Below are positions 37,968 through 46,469 of a stretch of DNA of 64,000 nucleotides, one piece after another (position 1 is the stretch's first letter; the number at the start of each line of letters is the position of its first letter). A model generated the notes under the pieces. The model was not told the DNA's origin. It saw only the letters and a list, made by a program, of their open reading frames with translations, and did no database searches. Both the position numbers and the translations under genes were made by a program. The stretch covers positions 1 to 64,000 of the forward strand of contig JAHFCR010000003.1 of the NCBI GenBank assembly GCA_023249405.1, written 5' to 3'. This DNA is from Peptococcaceae bacterium. Lineage in GTDB: Bacteria; Bacillota; DSM-12270; Thermacetogeniales; Thermacetogeniaceae.

Positions 37968-38783
37968 TTAGGCCTTCATATAAACTGAAGGCTCAAGAAA
38001 TGTAAACCGGTGCTCCTTAGAAACCAGCCCTTCTGAATGGCCGATAAAAAAGAGGCCTCCTGATGCTATAATGTCATACATCCTCTGCACTAGTTGTTCC
38101 TGGGCCTGACCTTCAAAATAGATCATCACATTGCGGCAAAAGATGATATCAAAATCCTTTTTAAACGGAAATGGATCCATGAGATTGAAAACCCGAAACT
38201 TGATCAGGCTCTTGAGATCATCTGTAACCTGATACAGTCCGTCTGCCTTGTAAAAATATTTCTGCAGATAGTACTGTTTGACCTCGTTTTCTATCTGCAG
38301 CGCATATACCCCTCTGGCGGCAGCAGACACGACCTTCCTGCTGATATCGGTGGCCAGCATTTTAATAGCGATCTCCTCCGGCAGGCTCTCTTTCAAAATC
38401 ATAGCCAGCGTGTAAGGCTCTTCTCCCGTCGAGCAGGCCGCACTCCAGACCCTGATCTCTCCATGCTCTCTGATTCTCTTGTTTTTACCCAATAGGTAGT
38501 TGATTTCATTAGTGATATAGTCGAAATGGCTACTCTCCCTAAAAAAATTAGTAGTGTGCGTCGTCACCTCATCCAAGAACCTGGTCAGATACAGGCTGCT
38601 GCTGTTTATGAGTTCATACAATTCATCATACGAGGCCACATTGCTGCCAGTCATCATCTTTTGCAGCTTTCGTTTGAGCATATCCGTCTTTTCCCTGGTA
38701 ATGCGAATTCCATATTTATCCTTGAGGAGTTGACTGAAAAGACGGATATGTTTTTCCGTGAAATGCCGCTGAGCCTGTGGCAT
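37968..38783 (-). CDS. cheR: chemotaxis protein methyltransferase CheR
   Basis: Methylates receptor glutamates with SAM. The 271-residue protein has the CheR N-terminal helical domain (DKYGIRITREKTDMLKRKL, then FLDEVTTHTTNFFR). The SAM domain follows, with VWSAACSTGEEPYTLAMIL, ATDISRKVV and FDIIFCRNVMIYF. The ATG at 38783 lies one base after the stop of the upstream receptor gene, so it depends on coupled translation; an in-frame start eight codons earlier lies inside that gene. It completes the adaptation set with CheB, CheD and the CheC-like protein. Confidence 0.93.
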   Translation of the reverse strand: MPQAQRHFTEKHIRLFSQLLKDKYGIRITREKTDMLKRKLQKMMTGSNVASYDELYELINSSSLYLTRFLDEVTTHTTNFFRESSHFDYITNEINYLLGKNKRIREHGEIRVWSAACSTGEEPYTLAMILKESLPEEIAIKMLATDISRKVVSAAARGVYALQIENEVKQYYLQKYFYKADGLYQVTDDLKSLIKFRVFNLMDPFPFKKDFDIIFCRNVMIYFEGQAQEQLVQRMYDIIASGGLFFIGHSEGLVSKEHRFTFLEPSVYMKA

Positions 38784-38784
38784 C

Positions 38785-40431
38785 CTAAAAATCGTCCAAC
38801 CCCTCATCCAGCGGGATTGCCTCGTTGGGATCGACGATACGGGTCTTCGCCCTACCGCTGCTTACGCCGCCATCCTTTAAGGCCAGCGAGGTGTTGCCTG
38901 ACTTGGCCCTCGACCCGACCTGTTTTGCCTGCAGCTGGTGATCACGGCTTCTCAATATGTTAGCGCTTGCCACGCTCGTACGCCCGCTGCCGCCCTCTAC
39001 TAAGTTCTTGAGTTGCCCTACGATCTCGTTCATGCTCTGCGCCTGGGCGCTCAGCTCCTCGGACGCTGAAGCGCTCTCCTCGGCAGTCGAGGCGCTTTCC
39101 TGAATGGCTTTTTCCATCTGCATAATGGCCTTGTTGATCTGGTTTATGCCCTGTGTCTGCTCCTGGCTGGCAGCCGATATCTCATCAATGAGTTCGGTCA
39201 CCTTCTTTACCCCCGATGCTATGTCTGCAAGCTCCTCGCCGACCTTCCGCGAAGCATCCACGCCTTTTTCGGAAAGATCTATGTTGCCTTCTATCATCGC
39301 CGCAGTATCTTTGGCGGCCTGGGCGCTCCGCTGAGCGAGGTTGCGCACTTCTTCCGCCACCACGGCAAATCCCATTCCCGCATCACCGGCCCTGGCAGCT
39401 TCGACAGCCGCATTCAAAGCCAAAATGTTCGTTTGGAAGGCAATATCATCGATAACCTTGATAATTTTAGCGATCTGGTCGCTGGATTTCTTGATCTCAT
39501 TCATCGAGGACATCATCTCGCCCATATCGCCGTTGCCCTTGTCGGCCGAGCCCCTGGCCTGCGATGCCAGTTGCGCAGCCTGCTTGGTATTATCAGTATT
39601 CTGCTGAATCATCGAAGAGGATTCCTCAAGGGTGGATGAGGTCTCTTCAATCGAGGAGGCCTGTTCAGCATTTGCTTCAGCAAGCTGCTGGCTGGCCGCA
39701 GAAAGCTGCTCGGAAGCCGAGGCCACTTGCTGTGCGCTTTCCGTCAGGCCGTTTACGGCCGCAAGCATCGGCCTGGTAATGGAGATGCTGAGAAATATAC
39801 CCAGAAAAAGCGCCAGGAGAGTCCCCAAAAACATGCCGATCATCGACACCACTGTTGATGTGCCGGCTTGTTTGTCTGCGTTGATCAAGGTTTGGCTGGC
39901 CTGGCTCTCGTTCATTTGGACGAGTTTGTCGAGCGGCTTCTTGGCATCTTCGTAATAGGTGGCATTGGCCAGCTGGATCATTTGATTGCGTAGATCCGGA
40001 GACTTGGCCACCTGGTACTGCTTCGACAATGACACCATAGAAGTGTTTGCCTGACGCCACTTATCCCAGGCCGGTGCAAACTCGCTGTTCAGGGTAGTTT
40101 TCTCATCATCGCTGATCGTCGTTTCTTCATACGCCTTGCGCTCATCGTCGGCCTCTTTGAAAGAAGCGGTGATGCTGTCATACTGCGTCTGGAGTTCATT
40201 GGCAGTGGCATCGGGTATCAGCATGGCGTTCTCTGCGCTGTCAATCTCAGCCTGAGCTACCGACATTGTCAGCAGCGACTTGATGGCCGTTTCGCTGTCA
40301 CCGACATCCCTCACATGCGATGCCACGGTTTTGACTCCATTCCAACCGACAATACCGACAATCAGCGTGATCGCTGCGACGATCAAAAATCCGCCAATGA
40401 TCTTGGTCTTTAGACTGAGCGTGTTCAGCAT
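38785..40431 (-). CDS. transmembrane methyl-accepting chemotaxis protein
   Basis: A 548-residue receptor. The first membrane helix is [20 protein letters not shown], and a four-helix-bundle sensor (about residues 35-185) lies outside the membrane. The second helix is around [20 protein letters not shown], followed by the signalling domain with tip [19 protein letters not shown]. The HAMP domain after the second helix is short or degenerate. Glutamine- and glutamate-rich methylation stretches flank the tip. The C-terminus ends in GLDDF without a CheR-tethering pentapeptide of the NWETF type. It sits between cheW and cheR. Confidence 0.92.
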   Translation of the reverse strand: MLNTLSLKTKIIGGFLIVAAITLIVGIVGWNGVKTVASHVRDVGDSETAIKSLLTMSVAQAEIDSAENAMLIPDATANELQTQYDSITASFKEADDERKAYEETTISDDEKTTLNSEFAPAWDKWRQANTSMVSLSKQYQVAKSPDLRNQMIQLANATYYEDAKKPLDKLVQMNESQASQTLINADKQAGTSTVVSMIGMFLGTLLALFLGIFLSISITRPMLAAVNGLTESAQQVASASEQLSAASQQLAEANAEQASSIEETSSTLEESSSMIQQNTDNTKQAAQLASQARGSADKGNGDMGEMMSSMNEIKKSSDQIAKIIKVIDDIAFQTNILALNAAVEAARAGDAGMGFAVVAEEVRNLAQRSAQAAKDTAAMIEGNIDLSEKGVDASRKVGEELADIASGVKKVTELIDEISAASQEQTQGINQINKAIMQMEKAIQESASTAEESASASEELSAQAQSMNEIVGQLKNLVEGGSGRTSVASANILRSRDHQLQAKQVGSRAKSGNTSLALKDGGVSSGRAKTRIVDPNEAIPLDEGLDDF

Positions 40432-40444
40432 CTCTGCATCCTCC

Positions 40445-40930
40445 TTATATTTCCTTCAATAAGAACAGGTCATTGCTTCCAAAAACCTTCTCGATATCCA
40501 GCAAGAGAATCACTTTATCCTTGACCTTGCCAATGCCCAGCAGATAGTTTTCCGCATCCTGGTCGCTATACTGCGGCGGCGACTCGATATCAGCAACCTG
40601 AATCATGACGACCTCGGATACGATATCCACTATGATCCCGATCTGTCTTTTACTCTCCGGTGTGTCAACCTCGATGACGATTATGCAGGTACGCTCATTG
40701 TACTCTTTCCCCTCTAGCTCCAACTTGAGGCGCAAATCCATCACCGGAATGATTTTGCCCCGCAAGTTGATCACCCCCTTGATAAACTTGGGCGCCTTGG
40801 GCATATGAGTGATCTCCATGATCCCGATTATTTCTTTTACCTTTTTAATGGGTATTCCATACTCCTCGTCTGCCGACCGGAAGGTAAGATATTTATCGCT
40901 TTGCTGCGACAGTTCCAAAAAGCTCACCAC
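40445..40930 (-). CDS. cheW: chemotaxis coupling protein CheW
   Basis: A 161-residue CheW domain: [45 protein letters not shown] and [12 protein letters not shown]. It links CheA to receptors in the array. It is the first gene of the che run and lies 13 nt upstream of the transmembrane receptor gene. Two adjacent GTG codons (40930 and 40927) follow AAAAGG, and the exact start is uncertain by one codon. About 1 kb of non-coding DNA lies upstream and should hold the operon promoter, although no clear -35/-10 pair was found. Confidence 0.93.
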   Translation of the reverse strand: MVSFLELSQQSDKYLTFRSADEEYGIPIKKVKEIIGIMEITHMPKAPKFIKGVINLRGKIIPVMDLRLKLELEGKEYNERTCIIVIEVDTPESKRQIGIIVDIVSEVVMIQVADIESPPQYSDQDAENYLLGIGKVKDKVILLLDIEKVFGSNDLFLLKEI

Positions 40931-41252
40931 CTTTTAATCATTGTTAAACACGGATTAATGCCTCCACATCCATCTATGCCATCAGCGATCACCTTGACGG
41001 CCATGTGGAGAAATCGCGTTTATTACGGGCGCTTTAAAATAAGCTCCCAAGATCATTGGGGAACGATCTCCCGATCCCATACGTTTGGCATAGTTGGTAA
41101 ATAACCACCTACCTATGTCCTATATGTCATGACAATTTCGACATTATATATATAATTCCTTCTTTCGGATAAACTATTTTTAACGACCTGAGGCTTTTTC
41201 GAACAAAAAACGATAGTCTGACGCAACTATGTACATGTCCGTAACGAAGGTA

Positions 41253-41308
41253 AGGCGCCTCCGCTGCATGCAGGCAGCCCGCAACTGCCCTGCAAGCGGA
41301 CGGCGCCT
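41253..41308. repeat. long imperfect hairpin
   Basis: Left arm AGGCGCC-TCCGCT-TGCAGG-CAG and the complementary right arm meet over a loop of about seven bases (CCCGCAA), with only small bulges (GCA in the left arm, single bases on the right). The arms are about 24 nt. It lies some 320 bp upstream of cheW on the leader side of that operon. It has no U tail on either strand. Confidence 0.65.
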
Positions 41309-41672
41309 CCGGCAAAATAGTATCCATAATGGAAAACAAATGCAGGAAGTGGTAAGCAGGATCTAGAACCCTCCATTACTCCCATGGTTATCCATTGTGC
41401 AGGTTGTATCCGCCCTAAGGCCACCTCCCGCCCTGTGCATCCAATCCCGCCATGGCAATGCCTTTGAGCAACGCGGATAATGATACCCGCCGCTGGATCA
41501 TCCATCACAGGAATCATCCGGCCTCTAACTGGAGATGCCTATCGAGAAAAGATCGCGTAACTAGCACGGAGCGCTCACGAGGCCATAGAAAATTACATCA
41601 ACGAATTTGTGGCTGTCCTCGTGCTATTCGAACGAGATCTGATTTTATCCGATAGATAAGCGGCGGGTACCC

Positions 41673-41696
41673 GGGTACCCGGCCCAGAGGGTGCCC
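41673..41696. repeat. GGGTACC dispersed element, copy 1
   Basis: Sequence GGGTACC-CGG-CCCAGAGGGTGCCC, directly preceded by another GGGTACCC. The same core, GGGTACC-AA-CCCAGTGGGTACCC, occurs at 54317-54339 in another intergenic region. The element is rich in overlapping palindromes. Confidence 0.55.
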
Positions 41697-41722
41697 CGGT
41701 GGGGTGGGATAACATCTTCTAG

Positions 41723-41754
41723 GATTCAGGTGGGGTTAAAACCCCACCTGAATC
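41723..41754. repeat. dispersed palindromic element, copy C
   Basis: Perfect inverted repeat with 15-bp arms, GATTCAGGTGGGGTT and its complement, separated by two A residues. It is the best-preserved copy of the family also found at 3666 and 8181. It lies about 180 bp upstream of the XRE gene. No U-rich tail follows on either strand. Confidence 0.8.
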
Positions 41755-41936
41755 AAGAATTTGTTTATAAACACATATGATTCAGAGCCAAGCATATTAG
41801 ATTAGTCGTGTGCCTATGGGTTTTGAGATTTCGGACAAAACCGATACCGGAAAAGCCAGTGGTTGTGGGATGTTGTTTTTGAAACGGCCCATTTTTCACT
41901 ATTCAAGGTCGAACCGGGGGGGGACAATCCATATCA

Positions 41937-42164
41937 ATGGAGATTAACAACATAAGATCAAAAAGACAGCTGCTTAATCTATCCCAAGAAAAAGTCGCCA
42001 ATTTATGCGGCATTTCACTAAGACATTACATAAGGATTGAAAATCGAAAATCGATTCCATCTGTCATACATGCCATATATATTTCCAAGACATTGCATGC
42101 CGATATTATAGAACTCTTTAATCCCATATACTATACAGCTACAAATCATAACGTCCAGCAATAG
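41937..42164 (+). CDS. small XRE-family HTH regulator
   Basis: A 75-residue protein that is almost entirely one Cro/C1-type helix-turn-helix: IRSKRQLLNLSQEKVANLCG then ISLRHYIRIENRKSIPS, where the SQEKVANLCGIS-RHYIRIE pattern matches the recognition region. It most likely binds DNA as a dimer; its target is unknown. It is the only plus-strand gene in its surroundings. A run of G residues lies about 17 bases upstream of the ATG, rather far for a ribosome site. Its low GC relative to neighbours suggests recent transfer, together with the palindromic region in front of it. Confidence 0.75.
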   Translation: MEINNIRSKRQLLNLSQEKVANLCGISLRHYIRIENRKSIPSVIHAIYISKTLHADIIELFNPIYYTATNHNVQQ

Positions 42165-42273
42165 GCGGCATCCGCCCGTTGTCCATAGCCTGACGGGATC
42201 TGGAGATAGCCGGGCAGGAAGCGGAGCCGGGACGTAGTCACAAGCATGCAGAATGACCGGACGATCCGTCCCA

Positions 42274-42960
42274 TCAGGAATTGAACCGGTATCCGGTGCC
42301 CCACAGGGTTTCGATCAGTTCCGGATTGGCCGGGTCCTGCTCGATCTTTTTCCTGATCTTCTGAATGTGCACTGCCACTGTAGCCACATCACCGTAGCAA
42401 TCATTATCCCAGATGGTATCGAAGAGGTGTTGTTTGGTGAAGACGATATTGGGGTTGGAGGCGAGAAAGACCAGCAGTTCATACTCCTTGGCGGTCATCT
42501 GCACATCCTGTCCCCTGGCCGTGACCTTGTGGGAGGCAGTGTTGATCTCCAGTCCCCGGCAACTGATGACCACGCTTGAGACATGGTCGCCCTTCAGACG
42601 CTCGTAGCGGTTGATGTGGGATTTGACCCTGGCCACCAGTTCAGAGGGACTGAAGGGCTTGGTCAGGTAGTCATCCGCCCCATAATCCAGCCCCCTGATC
42701 TTGTCGATATCATCATTCCTGGCCGAGACCACGATCACCGGAATTTCGGCCCGCTTGCGGATCTCCTTGATGATCTCGTATCCGCTCTTATTGGGCAGCA
42801 TCAGATCCACGATCACGACGTCATAGGCGCCTGAGACCGCCTGTTCCAGCCCTTCGGCCCCGTCTGAGGCGATGTCGGCCTGATACCCGTTCAATTTCAG
42901 GTAGTCGCGTTCCAACTCCGCAATATTGCTGTCATCCTCGATGATCAGGATACGTTTCAT
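42274..42960 (-). CDS. OmpR/PhoB-family response regulator
   Basis: A 228-residue two-domain regulator. The receiver has RILIIEDDSNIAELE, VIVDLMLPNKSGYEI with the phospho-Asp, the Thr/Ser of VVSARND and KPF. The C-terminal winged helix has MTAKEYELLVFLASNPNIVFTK, DVATVAVHIQKIRKKI and WGTGYRF. It pairs with the kinase encoded directly upstream; its ATG at 42960 overlaps the kinase stop (TGATG). The pair is divergent from the ferredoxin/ABC exporter genes, which it probably controls through the 11-bp repeats at 44224-44254. Confidence 0.92.
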   Translation of the reverse strand: MKRILIIEDDSNIAELERDYLKLNGYQADIASDGAEGLEQAVSGAYDVVIVDLMLPNKSGYEIIKEIRKRAEIPVIVVSARNDDIDKIRGLDYGADDYLTKPFSPSELVARVKSHINRYERLKGDHVSSVVISCRGLEINTASHKVTARGQDVQMTAKEYELLVFLASNPNIVFTKQHLFDTIWDNDCYGDVATVAVHIQKIRKKIEQDPANPELIETLWGTGYRFNS

Positions 42961-44159
42961 CACAGGCCGCCCCCTTCACCGGCTGAGGCAACCGGTAGCC
43001 TTATGGTAAAGCAGGCGCCCCGATGCCCCTCGCTGGATACCGTTATCTCTCCCCCGTGGGCATCAACCAGTTCCTTGGCGATGGCCAGGCCCAGCCCCGT
43101 GCTGGCCAGGTCTTTCTTGCGCTCGCTGTCAATCCGGTAGAACCGGTCAAAGATATGGGACGCTACATCGGGGGGAATGCCCGGTCCGTTGTCGCTGACG
43201 GCGATGGAGACCGAGTCGCCCTGCCTTGATAGGCTCGCCCTGATCAGACAACCCGTTTCATTGCCGTATTTGACGGCGTTTTCAATGATGTTACGCAAGA
43301 CCTGGTGCAGCCTCTTGCGATCGAGCCGGACCAGGCAATCACCTTGCAGGCTATCGGTATAGTCGAAACCGGTCTGGCGCTCCTGGAGCTCCAGCTGGAA
43401 CTCCTCCATGATATCCTGCACAAACGGCCGGATGGAGACCGTCTCGAACTGAAATTCCAGCTTCTGCATATCCAGCTTGGAAAACAGGAACAGGTCGTCG
43501 ATCAGCCTATTGAGGTAGGCGGTGTTGTTATAGATGATCTGCAGATACCGATCCAGCATCTCCCGGGGGATCTCATGCTGATCCCGGATCACCTCGATGT
43601 ATCCCTGCACCGACGTGATCGGTGTCTTCAGGTCGTGCGAGATGTTGGCGATCAGGGCCTTCCGGTTGGCCTCGTATTCCGCCTTGATCCTCTCACCATC
43701 CTGCAGCTTCTGCGCCATCTCGTTGAAGGAATCGATCAGGATGCCCATCTCATTGGCGACATAATTTTCGACTCTAACGCTATAATTCCCCCTGGCTATC
43801 TCCTCCACGCCATCTTTCAGCTCTTTCAGGGGCTTGAAAAACCTGTCGTTCACCCTGCTATGGTATAGGAAACTCGTGAACAGCATCAGGCTGATCAGAC
43901 AGCCGAAGGCGATGCCGGCCACCTTGATGCCCGCATACCGATATACCATATACCATACGGCCAGATTCACTAGCACGGGCACCCAGCGGTAGTATTGACC
44001 GAATTTGTAATACCGCTGGATCTCTTTCTGCTCCAGATGGAGGTCCCAGTGATGCCTCTGAGCCTCTCGGCCTCTCTGATACATCTCTCTGCGCCACTTC
44101 CGGAGGGCCTCGATCAATTCAACAGAGCTCACGAGCCAAGTTTTGCTCTTTCCAGCCAT
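42960..44159 (-). CDS. membrane sensor histidine kinase
   Basis: A 399-residue kinase. An N-terminal cytoplasmic segment rich in charge is followed by two closely spaced membrane helices (about residues 58-100) with almost no loop between them, so there is no extracellular sensor domain. Then come a HAMP linker, the H-box ANISHDLKTPITSVQGY, the N-box NIIENAVKYG and the ATP lid (DNGPGIPPD, GLGLAIAKELVDAHGG). Kinases of this compact intramembrane type often sense envelope stress or antibiotics together with an adjacent ABC exporter. The divergent ABC genes next to it fit that pattern. Confidence 0.9.
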   Translation of the reverse strand: MAGKSKTWLVSSVELIEALRKWRREMYQRGREAQRHHWDLHLEQKEIQRYYKFGQYYRWVPVLVNLAVWYMVYRYAGIKVAGIAFGCLISLMLFTSFLYHSRVNDRFFKPLKELKDGVEEIARGNYSVRVENYVANEMGILIDSFNEMAQKLQDGERIKAEYEANRKALIANISHDLKTPITSVQGYIEVIRDQHEIPREMLDRYLQIIYNNTAYLNRLIDDLFLFSKLDMQKLEFQFETVSIRPFVQDIMEEFQLELQERQTGFDYTDSLQGDCLVRLDRKRLHQVLRNIIENAVKYGNETGCLIRASLSRQGDSVSIAVSDNGPGIPPDVASHIFDRFYRIDSERKKDLASTGLGLAIAKELVDAHGGEITVSSEGHRGACFTIRLPVASAGEGGGL

Positions 44160-44223
44160 GCTATACTCATCACCCTGTGTCCTTATTCGACCCCTGCCTT
44201 ACCTCACTATCCTAGCACGGATT

Positions 44224-44254
44224 TTTAAAATCTATTTAAAAAATCTTTAAAATC
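44224..44254. promoter_or_regulatory. three 11-bp-spaced direct repeats, likely response-regulator operator
   Basis: TTTAAAATC at 44224, TTTAAAAAATC at 44235 and TTTAAAATC at 44246 start exactly 11 bp apart, so the same face of the helix is presented three times. PhoB/OmpR-type regulators bind such tandem 11-bp half-sites. The block lies between the divergent kinase and ferredoxin/ABC operons, about 65 bp from the kinase start and 160 bp from the ferredoxin start. Confidence 0.5.
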
Positions 44255-44410
44255 CCAAGAAAGTTCGGCCTTACAATGTGCCATTAAATCCAAGAGGCGT
44301 TCCCATCTGCGTTAATAATTTGGCTATTTATATTTATTTTATAAATACGATCAGGCATTTTTAAACATCCCGGCTAGAATGGTAGGGAGCAAAAAGAAGG
44401 AGGCCGTGTG

Positions 44411-44623
44411 ATGAAGAACATCACTGAAGTCATTATTGACAGCACCAGGTGCGTTGGCTGCGGGCGCTGCAAAAAATCATGCCTGGAGGGAGCCATCAAG
44501 GGGGATAAGAAAAAACTGCACGTGATAGACGCCAATAGGTGCACCAGATGCGGACTTTGCTACTACAGGTGCAGGCATAACGCGATCAGGCGTTCACAGG
44601 GCCTCTCCCAGGAAGCATTATAG
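44411..44623 (+). CDS. 2[4Fe-4S] ferredoxin-like protein
   Basis: A 70-residue protein with two cluster motifs, CVGCGRCKKSC and CTRCGLCYYRC, each CxxCxxCxxxC, with Arg instead of the usual Pro after the fourth Cys of the second motif (CRHNAI). It is strongly basic for a ferredoxin (many Lys and Arg). The ATG at 44411 has GGAGG seven bases upstream; a GTG one codon earlier is less likely. It lies 31 nt before the ABC ATPase gene and so is probably co-transcribed with an exporter. Its role there (redox sensing, electron supply, cluster storage) is unknown. Confidence 0.85.
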   Translation: MKNITEVIIDSTRCVGCGRCKKSCLEGAIKGDKKKLHVIDANRCTRCGLCYYRCRHNAIRRSQGLSQEAL

Positions 44624-44654
44624 GCCACAAATAAAAACGAGGGATGGTTGGCAA

Positions 44655-45569
44655 ATGAACAACATCATCGAAGTAAGCAACTTCACCAAGAGATTCGGCG
44701 ACTTCACGGCCGTCGACAACATCTCTTTCTCAGTGGAAGAGGGGTCGATCTTTGCCTTTCTCGGCCCCAACGGAGCGGGAAAAAGCACGACCATCAACAC
44801 TCTCTGCACCATTCTCGATAAAACAGAGGGCAGATTGAAGATCAACGGCACCGATGTCGCTGAAAACAAGAGCAAGGTCAGGAAAGACATCGGGATCGTG
44901 TTTCAGGAGTCGACGCTGGACGGCAAACTGACAGCGCGGGAAAATATCTACCTGCACTGCGACTTCTACAACGTACCCAAAAATGAGGTCGGGGAGCGGG
45001 CCGATTTTGTCCTGGAACTGGTAGACCTGCAGGAATGGGGCAATGCGCCCGTGGCCAGCCTGTCCGGAGGGATGAAAAGAAGAGTGGAGATTGCCAGGGG
45101 GCTGGCGCACTCCCCCAGGGTACTATTTCTGGATGAGCCGACCGCCGGGCTAGACCCGCAAACCCGGGCCAACATTTGGGACTACGTGCGCAAGCTGCAG
45201 CAGCAGCAAAACATCACCATCTTTCTGACCACGCACAATATGGAGGAGGCGGAGATCTGCCAGCAGATCGCCGTGATCGATCACGGCAGGCTGGTGGCGC
45301 TGGACACGCTCCATAATCTCAAGGCGCAGTACACCTCAACCACCATGCGCATCAGAACCAAACAGGAAGACCTCCTGTCAGGATATCTCAGGGAGCGCTC
45401 CCTGAGATACGAGATCAATGACGGCATGTTCACGGTCAGTTCCGCCCAACTCGCCACAATACTGGAGGTCGTCTCTACGTTCCATAATTGCATCACCGAT
45501 CTGGAGATCTCCAAGGGCACACTGAACGATGTGTTCCTGGCGATCACCGGCAGGGAGGTCAGAGCCTGA
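44655..45569 (+). CDS. ABC transporter ATP-binding protein (DrrA type)
   Basis: A 304-residue ATPase: Walker A GPNGAGKST, Q-loop in IVFQEST, signature LSGGMKRRVEIARG, Walker B LFLDEPTAGLD and His switch in TTHNME. The C-terminal extension of about 80 residues is typical of DrrA/CcmA exporters. It works with the permease that begins at the overlapping TGATG. Cargo could be an antibiotic, lipid or metabolite; the nearby kinase suggests an envelope-stress or drug-responsive role, as inference. Confidence 0.92.
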   Translation: MNNIIEVSNFTKRFGDFTAVDNISFSVEEGSIFAFLGPNGAGKSTTINTLCTILDKTEGRLKINGTDVAENKSKVRKDIGIVFQESTLDGKLTARENIYLHCDFYNVPKNEVGERADFVLELVDLQEWGNAPVASLSGGMKRRVEIARGLAHSPRVLFLDEPTAGLDPQTRANIWDYVRKLQQQQNITIFLTTHNMEEAEICQQIAVIDHGRLVALDTLHNLKAQYTSTTMRIRTKQEDLLSGYLRERSLRYEINDGMFTVSSAQLATILEVVSTFHNCITDLEISKGTLNDVFLAITGREVRA

Positions 45570-46393
45570 TGCGGGCAATAAAAGCGATTTTTATGCGGAA
45601 TCTGATAAATTTCTACCGTGACCGGACGCGGTTTTTCTTTACCATTTTCATGGCGGTCTTTTTTCTGTTCATCTTCTCGTTCGTGATGAAAGCCGCCGCT
45701 ATCGGAATGGCCAACCCCATGAACTACCTGATCTCCGGCATTATCATCATGTCGGTCTTTCAGACGGCGCTCAATAATTCGATGAACATCATCGAGGATG
45801 TCGCCAGCGGCTTCATGCGGGAGATCCTCGTCTCCCCCATCTCCAGGTGGCAGATCTCCATCGGCCAGGTGCTCTCTTCAACAGCGATCGCTCTGCTGCA
45901 GGGCCTGATCATCGTGATCATCGGGTTGTTCATGGGGCTGCAGGCCGACCCACTTCATTTCCTGGAGATGATCGGCGTGATGATCCTGGTGGGGATCGCC
46001 TTCAGCTCGATCGGCCTGTGGTTGGCCACCCTCGCCAAGAGTTCAACGACCTTCCAGGTGCTCGTCTCCGTCTTTGTAATGCCGCTGACGTTCCTGTCCG
46101 GGGCCTATATACCGACCACCGCCATGCCGGGGTTCTTGCTGCCGATAGTCTATCTCAATCCCCTGACCTACACCACATCGGTCTTCAGATACATCTCCCT
46201 GAAGATGGAAGGCCTGCCGGCGGCGCAGCTGATCAAAGCGGGGGTGGCCTTCAATATCCACGGTTTCACGATCATGCCGTATTTTGGTCTGATCATGATC
46301 GTGTTCATCGGCATGTTGTTTCTGTCTCTCTGCGTCAGCCAATTCAACAGGGCCGATTTCTCCACCGTCAAGGTTTTCAGGCACAGCCGTTGA
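45569..46393 (+). CDS. ABC-2 type transporter permease
   Basis: A 274-residue membrane protein with six predicted helices, among them FFFTIFMAVFFLFIFSFVM, ALLQGLIIVIIGLFMGL and YFGLIMIVFIGMLFLSLCV. The segment LSGAYIPTTAMPGFLLPIVYLNPLTY is the conserved ABC-2/DrrB region (written here only by its start LSGAYIP and end NPLTY). The ATG at 45569 overlaps the ATPase stop and has GGGAGG upstream; the open frame extends 27 codons further but inside the ATPase gene. With the ATPase it should form a homodimeric exporter. Confidence 0.92.
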   Translation: MRAIKAIFMRNLINFYRDRTRFFFTIFMAVFFLFIFSFVMKAAAIGMANPMNYLISGIIIMSVFQTALNNSMNIIEDVASGFMREILVSPISRWQISIGQVLSSTAIALLQGLIIVIIGLFMGLQADPLHFLEMIGVMILVGIAFSSIGLWLATLAKSSTTFQVLVSVFVMPLTFLSGAYIPTTAMPGFLLPIVYLNPLTYTTSVFRYISLKMEGLPAAQLIKAGVAFNIHGFTIMPYFGLIMIVFIGMLFLSLCVSQFNRADFSTVKVFRHSR

Positions 46394-46419
46394 TAAACCA
46401 GATCCCGGCATAAATCAAT

Positions 46420-46449
46420 CCCCCCTGTTCCGCATATCGAACAGGGGGG
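46420..46449. terminator. bidirectional rho-independent terminator
   Basis: CCCCCCTGTTC-CGCATATC-GAACAGGGGGG, an 11-bp perfect stem, followed by TTAATATA on the plus strand and ATTGATTTA on the minus strand. It lies exactly between the convergent permease and uppP genes and serves both. Confidence 0.85.
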
Positions 46450-46469
46450 TTAATATAAACAAATTAATA

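Larger units (their letters stand above)
40931..41936. other. 1-kb intergenic region with structured elements
   Basis: No convincing gene is present between cheW and the XRE regulator. It holds a long hairpin (41253-41308), the GGGTACC element (41673-41696), a perfect palindrome (41723-41754) and AT-rich stretches at both ends. On the plus strand, 41480-41660 reads ATPs of protein-like character in one frame (SSITGIIRPLTGDAYREKIA, stop, then LARSAHEAIENYINEFV). This could be a decayed coding remnant but matches nothing I recognise. Confidence 0.5.

Noticed and set aside
41345-41460. c-di-GMP-I riboswitch (GCACAGGGC match on the minus strand)
   Set aside because: Only the first short motif is present; the conserved GACGCAAAGCC and tetraloop-receptor parts are missing.
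41127-41517. Two minus-strand frames (70 and 96 codons) upstream of cheW
   Set aside because: Composition is unlike protein, no ribosome sites, and the 41253-41308 hairpin runs through both.
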